DNA of 64,000 nt, from assembly GCA_054601695.1 (NCBI GenBank), contig BAAHQB010000463.1:1-64000 (forward strand), written 5' to 3'. The position numbers and the translations under genes were made by a program. Shown one piece after another: positions 1 to 32,337 of the stretch (positions are counted from its first letter, which is position 1; each line of letters opens with the position of its first letter). The DNA comes from Amorphochlora amoebiformis (lineage: Eukaryota > Cercozoa > Chlorarachniophyceae). The notes under the pieces are model-generated. The model was not told the origin of the DNA and did no database searches. It worked only from the letters and a program-made list of their open reading frames with translations.

Positions 1-2
1 CC

Positions 3-1319
3 CATTACTTCAACCGCTTCAACGAGAGCGCCTTCAACAGCAATCTTGGTCTCAGCCTCCAAGAATGCTGCTATGCAGTCGACAAATATTGTGGTCAAAG
101 GACTGGTGTTTCCTGTCTCGATTTCTTGATGGCACTGCACTTCGCTTGGAAGTATCCAGAAGGGCACTACGGCGGTACGATCTGGAAGATGTGTCGACAA
201 AAGCACTCTGAGAAGGTGTGGAGGACTCTCAGTATTGTAGAGGCTTTCATGGACGAGATCAAGTTCGAGAACCGGCTGAAATCTGCCATCTTCATGGACG
301 GACCGGATGCTTACTGCAGTATGCACACTGATTCATCAGATTTCATGATAAATCGTCCAAGTGATAGTGCGGAAGCGAAGAAACACTACACTTACAAGAG
401 GCGGAAATTCGCCATGAGGTATGCGATCGCCGTTGCTGCCAACACTGGGGATGTGTGCTGGCTATCGTCTGGACATCCTGCGGGGAGCATTTCGGACCTA
501 AACATTAACCGAAGAGAGGGACTGGTGGAAGGGTTGCAGTTCTTCGAGCGTGTGGGGGCTGATGGCGCTTATCTCTGCAGGAGAGATCCAATGTACAAAT
601 GTCCTCATCGCAAACCAAGAGGCGGTGAGCTCACTGAGCAACAAATTCGTGAAAACGATGCTTTCGGTAATTACCGTTCGATCGTCGAGAACGTCTTCGC
701 TCGCGTAAAACAGTTTGCGTGTATGACGAGGTGGCGTCATAATAGGGAACGACATTCTATAGTCACTCGTTTCGTTTTCCAACTCATCCAAATCAAGCAG
801 AAGTTCCGGCCAATTCGAAGATTGGGCCTATCCAAGAAAGAGCACGAAGAGCTTGCTGCAGCCAATTGGAGAGCTGCTGAACTCCACGGTGTTCCAGCTA
901 TTGTACCCGAGGCAAAACGAACGCGAAGACGACCCCGAGAACGCAAGAATCAACCAAGACTCGGGCGAAGACGTAAGGCTGCAAGGATTGCTCGCATGCC
1001 TCGCGGTGAAATCAAAATTGGTTCAGGTTCTGGTGACGACGCTGATGAAGCCGACGCCTCCTGTAACTCTTACATCCAACCCGGAGATCCACTATCATCG
1101 GACACTGACTCAGGTTCCTCGGGGCGAGAAATTGCGAACGACACGGCGGTAGAAACTGATTATGGGATCTCTGAAGATAGGATTAAAGCTACCAGAGGCA
1201 GGGCTCCTCGCATGGCCAAGGTGGGAGCTCTTTTGGGTATGCGTGCTGCTAGCCTTCATGGTGAGAAAGTGGATCGGTTAATGCGCAGGAAGGCCCGACG
1301 AAATAGGCGCAAGACTTAA
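3..1319 (+). CDS. DDE transposase, PIF/Harbinger-like (DDE_Tnp_4 type), 5'-partial
   Basis: The frame is open from the left edge (codons from base 3) to TAA at 1317-1319, about 438 residues. The first in-frame ATG is at 129, but the frame upstream is clearly coding, so the start lies outside the window. Seen: an acidic residue in FMDGPD, a block YTYKRRKFAMRYAIAVAANTG, then GSISDLNI, then DGAYLC, a Pro/Arg stretch, and SIVENVFARVK. This matches the D...D...E order of DDE_Tnp_4 transposases (first D in the 'DG' motif, second in 'S-D', Glu in 'VENVFxRxK'). Inference: a cut-and-paste transposon ORF. The C-terminal 150 residues are Arg/Ser-rich and not part of the fold. It has no intron, unlike its neighbours, which fits a mobile element. 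No terminal inverted repeats were found. It could be intact or a relic; the visible part has no internal stop. Confidence 0.7.
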   Translation, partial: HYFNRFNESAFNSNLGLSLQECCYAVDKYCGQRTGVSCLDFLMALHFAWKYPEGHYGGTIWKMCRQKHSEKVWRTLSIVEAFMDEIKFENRLKSAIFMDGPDAYCSMHTDSSDFMINRPSDSAEAKKHYTYKRRKFAMRYAIAVAANTGDVCWLSSGHPAGSISDLNINRREGLVEGLQFFERVGADGAYLCRRDPMYKCPHRKPRGGELTEQQIRENDAFGNYRSIVENVFARVKQFACMTRWRHNRERHSIVTRFVFQLIQIKQKFRPIRRLGLSKKEHEELAAANWRAAELHGVPAIVPEAKRTRRRPRERKNQPRLGRRRKAARIARMPRGEIKIGSGSGDDADEADASCNSYIQPGDPLSSDTDSGSSGREIANDTAVETDYGISEDRIKATRGRAPRMAKVGALLGMRAASLHGEKVDRLMRRKARRNRRKT

Positions 1320-1491
1320 TATATGCATGTATGAGAACACACACAATAAAATTATATCTCATTTATTAAACTGCACATCTTTTTTGATTATTTGAATTAT
1401 ATATTATTACATATTATTTATGATATTATAAATATGAAAAAAAAATACCTATATATTTTTAAATATATATGTACATGTAATAATATTATAT

Positions 1492-1595
<104 letters not shown>

Positions 1596-1596
1596 C

Positions 1597-1637
<41 letters not shown>

Positions 1638-2046
1638 TTACTAAGACTGACAGTATTAAATTTAATAATCATAGAGTGACTAATGTCAAATAATATTTGT
1701 GTCTGATTCTGACATAATTTATTAGCCTGAATACTAATAATTATTAACTATAGCTACTAAGATTAAAGTAATAATTAACTACTAAGATTAAAGTTTAATA
1801 ATAATAATTAACTTGCTGAATACTACTTATAATAAATTATTACCAGAAATTAATAATCTAGATAATTATCAATGATATAGATGATGAATTTCTAGCCTAT
1901 GGCATTATACTACTATAATAATTACTATGATCATAGTATAAATTACAACTTGAGTCTTTAAAAGTAACTAAGTATTAACGGTCGATGACCGCTTTTGACT
2001 TATCATGTAAGCTGAGAAAATTGGTTGACATCGCTACTTAACAAGG

Positions 2047-2264
2047 TCTTAACCCTAACCCGACACCCTAACCCTAACCCTAACCCGACACCCTAACCCG
2101 ACACCCTAACCCGACACCCTAACCCGACACCCTAACCCGACACCCTAACCCTAACCCGACACCCTATCCCGACACCCTAACCCGACACCCTAACCCTAAC
2201 CCGACACCCTAACCCGACACCCTAACCCGACACCCTAATCCTAACCCTAACCCTAACCCTCACA
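2047..2264. repeat. Interstitial telomere-like satellite (CCCTAA with CCCTAACCCGACA variant)
   Basis: Perfect CCCTAA hexamers alternate with a 13-bp unit CCCTAACCCGACA repeated more than ten times. The strand orientation is C-rich on plus. It lies inside unique sequence, so it is interstitial rather than a chromosome end. Confidence 0.85.
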
Positions 2265-2702
2265 TACTCTCTAGACTCTAGTTATTTGTCACAATCACTC
2301 ATTTTGGGTAAAGCTGCGAATGATTCAAAAATTAATTTTGGATTATCTCCTTAAGTTTAATAAATGAAAACAAAGGTCTCTAGGTCTGGAGCTAGTAGAC
2401 TAGGTAGAGGGTACTTGCACGCAAAAAGTTCTCTATATTTTCAGCCTGGGCTCCCAAAACGAATCGGTTTATAGCCGCTAGCTTCATTTCTAATTTTTTG
2501 CGGGTTGTACGTTCCCCTGTACCTGGAAATTCTTTTTAATTGAAGAGTGCCTTGATGTACAGCGATTAGGGTTTACGAACTTGTACCCTGGTGTTTGAGC
2601 CGGATCCCTCGGAAGACAATTCAGCAGACGATAGATATTCCATATAGCCAATCTCAATTTATATGTGGCTTTATCTAGCCTTGCTGCGTCGTCCCCCCGC
2701 TA

Positions 2703-2760
2703 GTGTCAGGTGTCACACTCCGCGGCTGGGACCTTTCTTGCGCCAATGCTCTCCTGACAC
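2703..2760 (-). promoter_or_regulatory. Candidate SECIS-like hairpin in the 3' UTR of the UGSC gene
   Basis: Read on the minus strand, GTGTCAGG and CCTGACAC form a perfect 8-bp stem around a 42-nt interior. Just inside the stem lie GAGA on the 5' side and TGAC on the 3' side, with an AA in the loop about 9 nt from the first and 22 nt from the second. That spacing is like a eukaryotic SECIS (quartet, about 10 nt, AA, about 20 nt, GA), but the canonical AUGA is not present. It starts 160 nt after the stop codon. This is a speculative assignment. No better ATGA...AA...GA fold was seen in the first 600 nt of 3' flank. Confidence 0.25.
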
Positions 2761-2919
2761 ATTTATGCAATTTATTTGTGTACATGTATCTTTTATGAAT
2801 AGCTACCGTCGTTAAGGCTTGGACATTTTGGTTTGAGATATGCCTCTCTGAGCTAATGGCGTCAACGACATCAAGATAACATGTTTCGCCCTGAGGTAGG
2901 ATGTATATGGCTTAACAGT

Positions 2920-12020
<9,101 letters not shown>

Positions 12021-12339
12021 CCCCTTTCTTCACTTCAAGCTTACGCTGGGACGCGTGAGCGCGAACAAACAGGGGAGGGGGCGCCTTGGGAGTTTGTTAT
12101 GAGGCTCTCCTGAGGATTTCTTCGAGGCTTTCTTGTCGAGCTTATTTTGAGAGATTTCTCGGGAGGCCTCTTAAGGGTTAGTGTGCGGGTTGGTTGTTGT
12201 GAGGGTTTTTGTGAGGGTTAATAGTGAGGGGCTTTGTGAGGTGGTTGTCGGGTACGGCGTTGAAAAGCCGGCACGAGTCGTGGCAAATCCCGTTATAGTA
12301 CCCACGAGGGGCAACACACTTGAGCCAAGCGCACGCATG

Positions 12340-13098
12340 CGCCCAAGCCGATTATTAACAATCCCGACAAAATCAGAGAGCTTAACATTCTCGCCGAATC
12401 ACCTAAATTGCGTGTTGTATATTTAAGCGGAATCACCTTATTAAAGGAAAAACGGCGCATTGAAAAAGGCGCATTGCGCTGGGCACACGAAGCCGCGTCC
12501 AGTCCCGTACAGCCCCAGCAGGTGACAAGCGGAGATTGCAACCAAAGAAAACACAAACCGATTTTGATCAAAACTCCAACTGCATGAACAACCCTCCCAT
12601 TCTTTTTATTTTTTGTCGCATTGAGTTGTCCTGTGACTGATACGAAAAACTTCCAATCTTTCCGCCGCACGGCACCGAGTAGTCGCGAAATCTCACAGCA
12701 AGGAACGGAAGAATGATTGGACGCTCACATGGACCGGGCTGCCCAATTGTTGCTATATGCACCAAACGTGAGATCCCGGACCCTCGAATCGCACGACTCT
12801 GCCGAATGCGCGATCGCCAAGGGCATTGAGAGATTCGATCGCAACTCGCGACCAAAATCTCGATGTCGTGTGGGCCAATGGGCCAAAGAGTACGGAGAGA
12901 AGGCATCAAATCCTTGTATCTTAGAGGCCGTCCTTGTTTATCGGCATGCATAAGAGCGTTGTAAGTGAAGGAAACGCACTGAACGGCTATTGTGATTACT
13001 GTTATGTCAGGCTTTTCATCACTCATCGCTATGTCGGAGGAAAACAGGCAACGAAAGTGCGCTCTTACACAAATGTAGAATTTCACACCAGCAAGTAG
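12340..13098 (+). CDS. Hypothetical multi-exon gene with a YCDYC motif (partial model)
   Basis: Plus-strand coding segments: about 12340-12585, open and protein-like (IRELNILAESPKLRVVYL, KEKRRIEKGALRWAHEAAS), with a possible donor CAG|GTGACA at 12522. Then about 12640-12767 (KERKNDWTLTWTGLPNCCY), donor AC|GTGAGA. Then about 12918-13098 (phase 2 acceptor TTAGAG), containing GNALNGYCDYCYVRLFITHR and ending FHTSK-TAG. The last two exons join in phase; the link to the first segment is not phase-resolved. The YCDYC motif resembles the start of a U1-C type zinc finger, but the expected paired His are absent, so I do not assign it. A 179-codon minus-strand ORF (13107-12568) overlaps and is an alternative. 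Confidence 0.4.
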
Positions 13099-13123
13099 AG
13101 TGCTCAAGAAGTTGTTCTCTCAG

Positions 13124-13736
13124 GGCGGCGCGTGTGATGTCCAGTGCCTATTACAAAGCGATAGCACCATCGAAGCCTAAGGCTAAGGGCAAGCCCAGGA
13201 CCAAAACCAAGCCTCCGAACAGCGCCTCGAATCACAGCCCGCTGATCCCTCCAAGCACCCCGGATAGCGAAACGTGGCAAAAGTGGTTCCGAACCCATGG
13301 GTGCACCACATGTCAAAAGAGTCTGGAGAAGCAGAAGCGACGGAGGTGAGATATTCTCGCATATCGTCCACCAACCAGGGACACAACAGCATCATACCAC
13401 ACACACACAACCACCCAGACCCTCATACTATGTATTAAATTACTTGTTTGCTACTGGATCAGCGGGGACTTATACCGCCATCTCCTAAACTTCCATGGCT
13501 CTCGCTGCACACTAATGCTGCGCCTGGGATACGCACAACTACTGAATAAGATTCGTCTCGACCACCGAAGGAAAACCGAGGGCAAGAAGAAACCGCTCAC
13601 GTTTACTGACGTTGTCAGCCCCATACAAGTCTACAGTGTCGCTGCAGAGGATCGAGACAACTTTAGAAGCCTGCAAGAGTATTACTTATTCGAAGATACC
13701 ATGACATTTCAACAGATTATATATATGAATATATAA
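13124..13736 (+). CDS. Small protein with CxxC...SGDLYRHLL module
   Basis: Two exons: 13124 (or ATG 13137)-13345 and 13463-13736 (TAA). Donor CGGAG|GTGAGA and acceptor ATCAG|C; the Ser codon is split (phase 2). The first exon has a Lys/Pro-rich tail ([19 protein letters not shown]), then [18 protein letters not shown]. The second begins [20 protein letters not shown] and continues into [12 protein letters not shown] and FTDVVSP. The CxxC, the SGDxYRHLL and a later Cys recur in the large gene at 24.9-25.5 kb, with the intron at the identical place and phase. Cys and His spacing suggests metal binding (inference). Function unknown. Confidence 0.55.
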
Positions 13737-13747
13737 TATATATATAT

Positions 13748-13820
<73 letters not shown>

Positions 13821-13833
13821 ATTGTTACATATA

Positions 13834-13861
13834 TAGGGTTAGGGTTAGGGTTAGGGTTAGT

Positions 13862-13958
<97 letters not shown>

Positions 13959-14120
13959 GGAGAGAATGTCTACAACGTGGAGAGAATGTCTAAAAAACAT
14001 GGAGAGAATGTCTACAACATGGAGAGAATGTCTACAACATGGAGAATGTCTACAACGTGGAGAGAATGTCTACAACATGGAGAGAATGTTTACAACATGG
14101 AGAATGTCTACAACGTGGCA
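13834..14120. repeat. (TTAGGG)4 island, (TA)n and 20-bp minisatellite
   Basis: 13834-13860 is a perfect TTAGGG run in the opposite orientation to the array at 2 kb. 13870-13957 is (TA)n. 13958-14120 repeats GGAGAGAATGTCTACAACRT in 20- and 15-bp versions. The intergenic space before the next gene holds nothing else. Confidence 0.9.
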
Positions 14121-14223
14121 AACGTGTTCCATTCAACAGACACAATGTTCAGAAGATGTATGTACAAACATGTCGTTTTATACTACGACATTGGGTTGTA
14201 TTTAAAATGTTGTGATTAGGTTC

Positions 14224-14401
14224 ATGAGACTTGTCCAGAAGACCCTAAAGGACTCTCAAAGCTCCTCTACTGATGGATCGGGAGGATCCAACAGAGATGC
14301 CAAGGTTGAGAACTAAAGATTCATATATTTCATACATATATATTATATATATAATATATACACACACACACATATGTATATACATATAATATATAATAGT
14401 G

Positions 14402-14441
<40 letters not shown>

Positions 14442-14520
14442 TAATAATAATAATAATAATATGAATAAGAATAATAACAATAACAATAACAATAAAAATA
14501 ATAAAATATAATACACACAC

Positions 14521-14608
<88 letters not shown>

Positions 14609-14739
14609 GAATACATAATATGATGTATACACATTCACATTATATATGTGAGTATACATATGAATATAAATGTAAAAATCATGTAATATATCTAGTTTGC
14701 GCATATATATATAATATAATATATATAATAAAATATATA

Positions 14740-14817
<78 letters not shown>

Positions 14818-15786
14818 CACATATTATATCCATACAGCAGAGATCCGAAGGCAAGGAGAATTATTTTGAGATAATTCAGTCCCTTTTATCGATAAGTGCG
14901 GGCGAAAAGGGAAAGAAACGCATGGTTGGGGGAGTGAGGGGAGTGGGAGGCGGGTTAAGCGGGGCGGGAAGCGGCGCATTTGCTGGGTCGAGCGGGTCTC
15001 GTCCAAGAGAAGCGTCGACAGGCAGCTATACGTCGGTGTCAACCCGCAGCCTATCCAACAGCAAGAACCTGGCAATCCAGATCGACAAGCGCAACCTGGA
15101 GGACCTCGAGGAGATCGCTGAGCATGGGCGAGTGTATGTCGTCAATCTCGAACTGCTCAATTGCCGCTCGGACACCAACCCGAAGCCCAATACCATCGAC
15201 TTTAGGTTCCAGGAGAATGACCCCAGGGCCCTGAACCTGGGTTGCGACGAGGAAGCACGCAAGGAGGAGGACAATGCAGAAAACGATGCAGAGGCCGTGG
15301 CTACTGGAAGCACTATAAAGCGTGAATGCAGGGTGAAAAATAAGAAACAGTCTCGAGGCCACAGAAAAGACGAGGCCGAAATCGGCACAGACAGTGCGGA
15401 TGAGGATTTGAACATGTCGGGTTCCGAGTCCGGGTCCAGGTCCGGGTCAGGGTCAGGGTCCGGGAATGGATCCGGATCCTTGCCTGAGTTTGAATGCTCT
15501 ACTTTCATCATCCGAAGAAATCGATTTCGGAGCGAGCAGAGTTCCAAGTACCAAACCTTCAGCCTCGATTGGACACGCACTAGTGGCATGAACAGTAACG
15601 AGACGGGGAACACCGCTGCGGTGGCCATGCGAGGCACAAAGTCAAGGGCGGCTGGGGCAGAAGCTAAGATGGGGCCTGGAACAGGGTCTGGCACAGGCGG
15701 TGTAAAGAAGGAGGCGAAAGATAGTGCGATCAAGTCAAAGGGAAAGAGTAATGCCAAGAAAAGGTCTCGGGCCTTGAGCATCTCTG

Positions 15787-15820
<34 letters not shown>

Positions 15821-17022
15821 TGTGGATAAAGGCGATTCAACCCCGCCCGCAAAAGTCAACAAGGGTTCCATATCCAAGAGCAAGGAGCCTGAGCCGATGG
15901 AAGTCGAGAATGACGACCGCTCGTCCGTCGACCAGGAAGACACCGAAACGGACGCCGAAACGGATGTCGATCCTCCAAGATCCCTTGGCCCTCCGCGAAG
16001 ACTTTCGTCGCTGCCACCGGGTGCGGATCCCCGGTCTCGGATCACGATGCACTTTATGTTTGGCTCCGAAATCCGTGTCAAGATCGTTCACAAACAGTAT
16101 CAGTTGAATATCACGAGGAGGCACAACCAAATGATCGTCATCCTGCCGAAGGATACGGTGGAGGGCAACCCTGACACTCAGACTCTCCTCAACAGGGTCA
16201 GCCTCGTCGAAGACAATGACAAGCTTCTACCCCCTGCTTCCGACCGTTCTGGATCGGCTTTGGCGGGCTCAGGGTCTGGTTCGGGGTCGAGAGGGGAGGC
16301 GTCAGGAGGTCGTGTGGAGAAATCGGGATCGGTTGCGAGGGAAAAGTCGAGTGCGGGATCGAAACCCCCGACAAGCACGAATGGCGAGGAGTACAAGAGG
16401 AGAATTACGTTTGAGCTGCGCCCCGTTGTCAGTTGGGAAGTGAGTTTCGGGGTCGTTCAGACACGGGGCATGTTCCTCAACGATCTCTTGAAGAAGCTTA
16501 GGCTCATGCGAGTGCAATGCAAGCTAGCGGTCACCGTGCTGGGATTGGACGTGCGCACTCAAGAGGACCTTGAATGGTTGAATCGCCGTTTGGAGTGCTC
16601 TGATGTTATCGAGGAGTGCCGAAATACCGGGGCCAACTTTGAGATTCGCTGGAGCAAGGTCGGCGTTCCGCCCAACACGGATATGTTTGGTGTTGTAACG
16701 GTAGATGTAGCCCACATGGAGGGCTACATGGACAACACGACCGAACAGTGGGGGGAGCAGGCCTCCACCGACGATCGGAAGGCACTTAAACGAATATCGA
16801 GGTCGTGTTTTACAACCTAACGGTTTTGTTTAAGATATACACATTGTATAAATATATGCATACACACACATTCATACACACAGACATATTCATTCAAACA
16901 TAATCTAGAGAAGACCTCCGGACCAGACTTGCGGCTTTGGGAATTTGGATTGCATCGTTCAACTGCGTGCCGATATCAAGGACGTTTGGCACCCCGCGTC
17001 CATGGAATCGGAACCTCCTTGA
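14224..17022 (+). CDS. Gly/Ser-rich protein of unknown function, 3 exons
   Basis: Exons 14224-14304 (ATG AGA CTT GTC; donor AAG|GTTGAG), 14838-16801 (acceptor CATACAG; donor AG|GTCGTG) and about 16911-17022 (stop TGA). Phases agree; a more 5' exon is possible because the acceptor-like GATTAG precedes ATG 14224. About 718 residues. Low-complexity stretches ([15 protein letters not shown]) separate three ordered-looking blocks: [20 protein letters not shown], then [20 protein letters not shown], then the most conserved-looking C-terminal part with [20 protein letters not shown] and [19 protein letters not shown] recognise no family. Lys/Arg-rich patches ([16 protein letters not shown]) suggest a nuclear protein (inference). 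The acceptor of exon 3 could instead be 2 nt upstream, giving a different tail. Confidence 0.6.
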
Positions 17023-17135
17023 CGACTCAAGGCCGCCTCGACCAAACAAAAACAAACAAACCCTAAGATCCATGGTACAATTTAGCATCACCATCTCTAG
17101 ACCTCAATGCACACACAAGTACAATACATACACAC

Positions 17136-17169
<34 letters not shown>

Positions 17170-17172
17170 TAT

Positions 17173-17212
<40 letters not shown>

Positions 17213-17335
17213 TGTATTTCACATATATATGTAAAACATATAGATTATCACGAAATACGGCATCATTGTAGAAATTGTACATACATCCAAAAAGAAAACC
17301 AATGGAAACCTACCAACAAGTCATATATGTAGTAT

Positions 17336-17413
<78 letters not shown>

Positions 17414-17419
17414 TATATA

Positions 17420-17498
<79 letters not shown>

Positions 17499-17738
17499 AA
17501 TTTGAATTGCATAAGAGAAATGGAGAATCTCTAACCTGGTTTGAAATGCATGAGAGAAACGAAGAATCTCTAACCTCCCTCGATACGCCAGTCAAGCCCA
17601 ACCATCTCGCGGAAGCCTAACACCGCCGAGAGCAAATCCCCATTAGAGGGTGGCGGTCATCCTGGGCGTACCGGTAGTTCCAAGCCTAAGCCTTTCCACA
17701 CATTCCCCGTGATGATTCACCTAAACACTAATCCCAAG

Positions 17739-29477
<11,739 letters not shown>

Positions 29478-29505
29478 GTTATATATATATATATATATAT
29501 ATGTA

Positions 29506-29576
<71 letters not shown>

Positions 29577-29812
29577 TTATATATACATACATATATATAT
29601 ATATATATATAGATATATATATATATATTTCAGTATTATTCGTATGCATACATATACATATATACAAACATATATATACATATATATATATATATACATA
29701 CATACATTATACATATGTACGTATCTAATATAATATGTAAGATATATGCATGTATGAGTTAATATTATATAAAATCGTGCATGATAAATGCAAATAAATA
29801 GCAATCCACAAG

Positions 29813-31774
29813 CTTACATTGATGTCCAAACAGACGGAGCAAAGAGAGGCAAGCTACAATCCCGATTATATGTATGATGCCATGGGGGAAGATTCCGGTG
29901 ATGAGGCACAAGAGGCGAAAGAGGCGCCGGAGGAAGCACAACAGGCGCCGCGGCAAGAAGCACAACAGGCACGAGAAGCACAAGAGGCGCAAGAAGCACA
30001 AAAGGCACAAGAAACACACGAGACACAGGAAGCGGATTGGAACCAAGAGCCCTCGTCGGATTCCGTGACGCAGTTGGATTTTCAGCAATGCCTAAATGAA
30101 TTTCTGGATAAACACAAAGATGTGAAATGTTATGCAAAGAAAGATGTGAAGATGGGCAGGATGCTTGGACAGGGGAGTTTTTCGCAAACATTTCTCGCGA
30201 CTATTCCCGAGGGCAAAGAGGTTGCTCTAAACGTGGCTCGAGAAACTTTGGACGCTAAGAGCCTTTATAGCTATGCCCAAGCATCCCAGACACCGTGCCC
30301 ACACTCCAACCGGCTCGCCTACCTTGAACTTCAAGTGTTGTCCAAGATTAAGCCGCACAACAACCTGCTTCGGGTGGTTGGATTCGTTAGGTGGGATGAT
30401 GATGGGTGTCGAATGTGTCAGCAGGGTCGTCATAGTCTAGGACGCGCGCCTTCCATCGTGACCGAGTTTTGCGCTCTTGGTAGCCTAGACATGCTCCACT
30501 CGAAAATAGCTGTCTCCGACGCCAAGATCCTGCCCATCGCAACCCAGATCATTTCCGGCCTGCAAGCTCTGCACGACGCAAACATAGTGCACCGGGACCT
30601 AGCCTGCCGTAACATCCTGGTCAAAAACGACGGAACGGTTGTTATCGGCGACTATGGGCTTGCTAGACACGTGCCTCCTCCTCAGAAGCACTACCACGCA
30701 TACAAAAAGGAACCTCTCCCTCTCCTTTGGACGGCCCCGGAGGCCATCGAGACCAACAGGTTCTCCAGAGCAAACGACATCTGGTCGTTTGGAGTCCTCC
30801 TGTATGAACTCCTCACCCAGGGAAAAATCCCGTACGCTAGCCACTTGAAAAGCAGCATCTCAAAGAAGCAACTCCTAGCCTCCATCGCGAAAGGATCCGT
30901 CCATCTCTTAGACGGTTTCGACCGGAATTCGAACCCGAACTCAAATCCGAACCTGAATCTGAACCCGAAACCGAACCCGAAACCGAACCCGAAACCAAAC
31001 CCGAAACCGAACCCGAATCCGGACCGTCAATGTGATACAAAGCTTTGCTCAAAAACAAGAATGCCAAAGAAATCACCAAGAACGAGAACCACGTCGGCAA
31101 AAACGTACTCCTCGTCCACCCTGGTACAACAAACCCTCAATCTTGCAAAAATGTGCCTACTCCTCGACCAAAAAGACCGCCCCACCGCAACCCTGCTGGC
31201 AGCTCAGATGTCAACCAACATGCCCACCCAGATGTCCACGCAGGTCGCCACCACCACCACCACCACCACCACCCCACAGCTCGCCAATTCATGCGCAATG
31301 GACTCTGGACCAACTACGACCACAACGCCCACGACAACATACACGACGCCACTGCCCTTGCCATCTCCACCACCACCGCCACCGGCGCCATCATCCACAT
31401 TATCATCGTCATCGCTGCCATCAACGCCATCGCAGTCATCATCGGGGTGCCAATCGCCATCGCCATCGCCATTACCACCACCGCCACCAAACACCACCAA
31501 CAGCAACACCAAACCACATGTCAACACAATCGCACACTTGACCAATACCAACTCACGCATGACCCTTCCCAACCCCGTCGCCAGACTCGCAGACGTGCTC
31601 AAATACGGATCACTCACTTCTGTTCAACACTATACCTACGACATCGCGCATGGCCTTCAATCGGCTTTTTGGCGAATAGGAACCGGATTCGGAGTATTTC
31701 GAGACGATCATGCCAACACTAGCTGCAACACTTCCGATCACAAAAACAGCCCCGCGCAAAGCATGGTGTCTTAA
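29813..31774 (+). CDS. Tyrosine-kinase-like protein with degenerate beta-3 lysine
   Basis: One long open exon. First ATG is 29822; an acceptor CACAAG at 29812 would instead join it, phase 0, to the giant gene ending at 29477. Stop TAA 31772-31774; about 650 residues. N-terminal Glu/Ala/Gln repeats (to about 75), then a kinase domain (about 110-480). Seen: Gly loop [10 protein letters not shown], catalytic loop [16 protein letters not shown] (DYG in place of DFG), [28 protein letters not shown], and the last helix [15 protein letters not shown]. The HRDLAxRN and PxxWTAPE forms are tyrosine-kinase-like. The lysine expected in VAxK is Asn (VALN, codon AAC at 30230). About 70 residues of NPKPNPKPN repeat interrupt the C-lobe before the last helix. 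The tail is Thr/Ser/Pro-rich. Activity is uncertain: a pseudokinase, or one using another Lys. Confidence 0.7.
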   Translation, partial: LTLMSKQTEQREASYNPDYMYDAMGEDSGDEAQEAKEAPEEAQQAPRQEAQQAREAQEAQEAQKAQETHETQEADWNQEPSSDSVTQLDFQQCLNEFLDKHKDVKCYAKKDVKMGRMLGQGSFSQTFLATIPEGKEVALNVARETLDAKSLYSYAQASQTPCPHSNRLAYLELQVLSKIKPHNNLLRVVGFVRWDDDGCRMCQQGRHSLGRAPSIVTEFCALGSLDMLHSKIAVSDAKILPIATQIISGLQALHDANIVHRDLACRNILVKNDGTVVIGDYGLARHVPPPQKHYHAYKKEPLPLLWTAPEAIETNRFSRANDIWSFGVLLYELLTQGKIPYASHLKSSISKKQLLASIAKGSVHLLDGFDRNSNPNSNPNLNLNPKPNPKPNPKPNPKPNPNPDRQCDTKLCSKTRMPKKSPRTRTTSAKTYSSSTLVQQTLNLAKMCLLLDQKDRPTATLLAAQMSTNMPTQMSTQVATTTTTTTTPQLANSCAMDSGPTTTTTPTTTYTTPLPLPSPPPPPPAPSSTLSSSSLPSTPSQSSSGCQSPSPSPLPPPPPNTTNSNTKPHVNTIAHLTNTNSRMTLPNPVARLADVLKYGSLTSVQHYTYDIAHGLQSAFWRIGTGFGVFRDDHANTSCNTSDHKNSPAQSMVS

Positions 31775-31848
31775 ATCTTCTTACACACATCAACTTTTAT
31801 GTGCATATTCTTACATACTATACATAATATATATACACACATATACAC

Positions 31849-31894
<46 letters not shown>

Positions 31895-31918
31895 ATATAT
31901 ATATATATAGAATATACA

Positions 31919-31961
<43 letters not shown>

Positions 31962-32189
31962 TACCTGTAATTTTATATGTGTATCCATTCGTATATGTCA
32001 TTTGTATGTTTATACATATATATATATATATACATATATTATATATTATATACTATATTCTATATTCATATATATGTAGATACACGCACATATACATATG
32101 TATATATATATACATGAAAACGTAAATATTATATACATGTGGGTTCTTGTGTGTAACGTATATCTTTATGCACACATACGTAAACATAA

Positions 32190-32262
<73 letters not shown>

Positions 32263-32298
32263 ATATTACCTGTACAGGATATATATATATATATATAC

Positions 32299-32335
<37 letters not shown>

Positions 32336-32337
<2 letters not shown>

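Noticed and set aside
12568-13107. 179-codon minus-strand ORF
   Set aside because: Plus-strand exons with good splice signals and phase agreement (KERKNDWTLTWTG, YCDYC) cover the same DNA. Kept only as an alternative.
30599-31100. Minus-strand ORFs opposite the kinase domain
   Set aside because: Shadows; kinase motifs are on the plus strand.
31204-31617. Antisense Gly/Val/Asp-rich ORF opposite the kinase tail
   Set aside because: Shadow of the Thr/Ser/Pro codon repeats of the sense strand.
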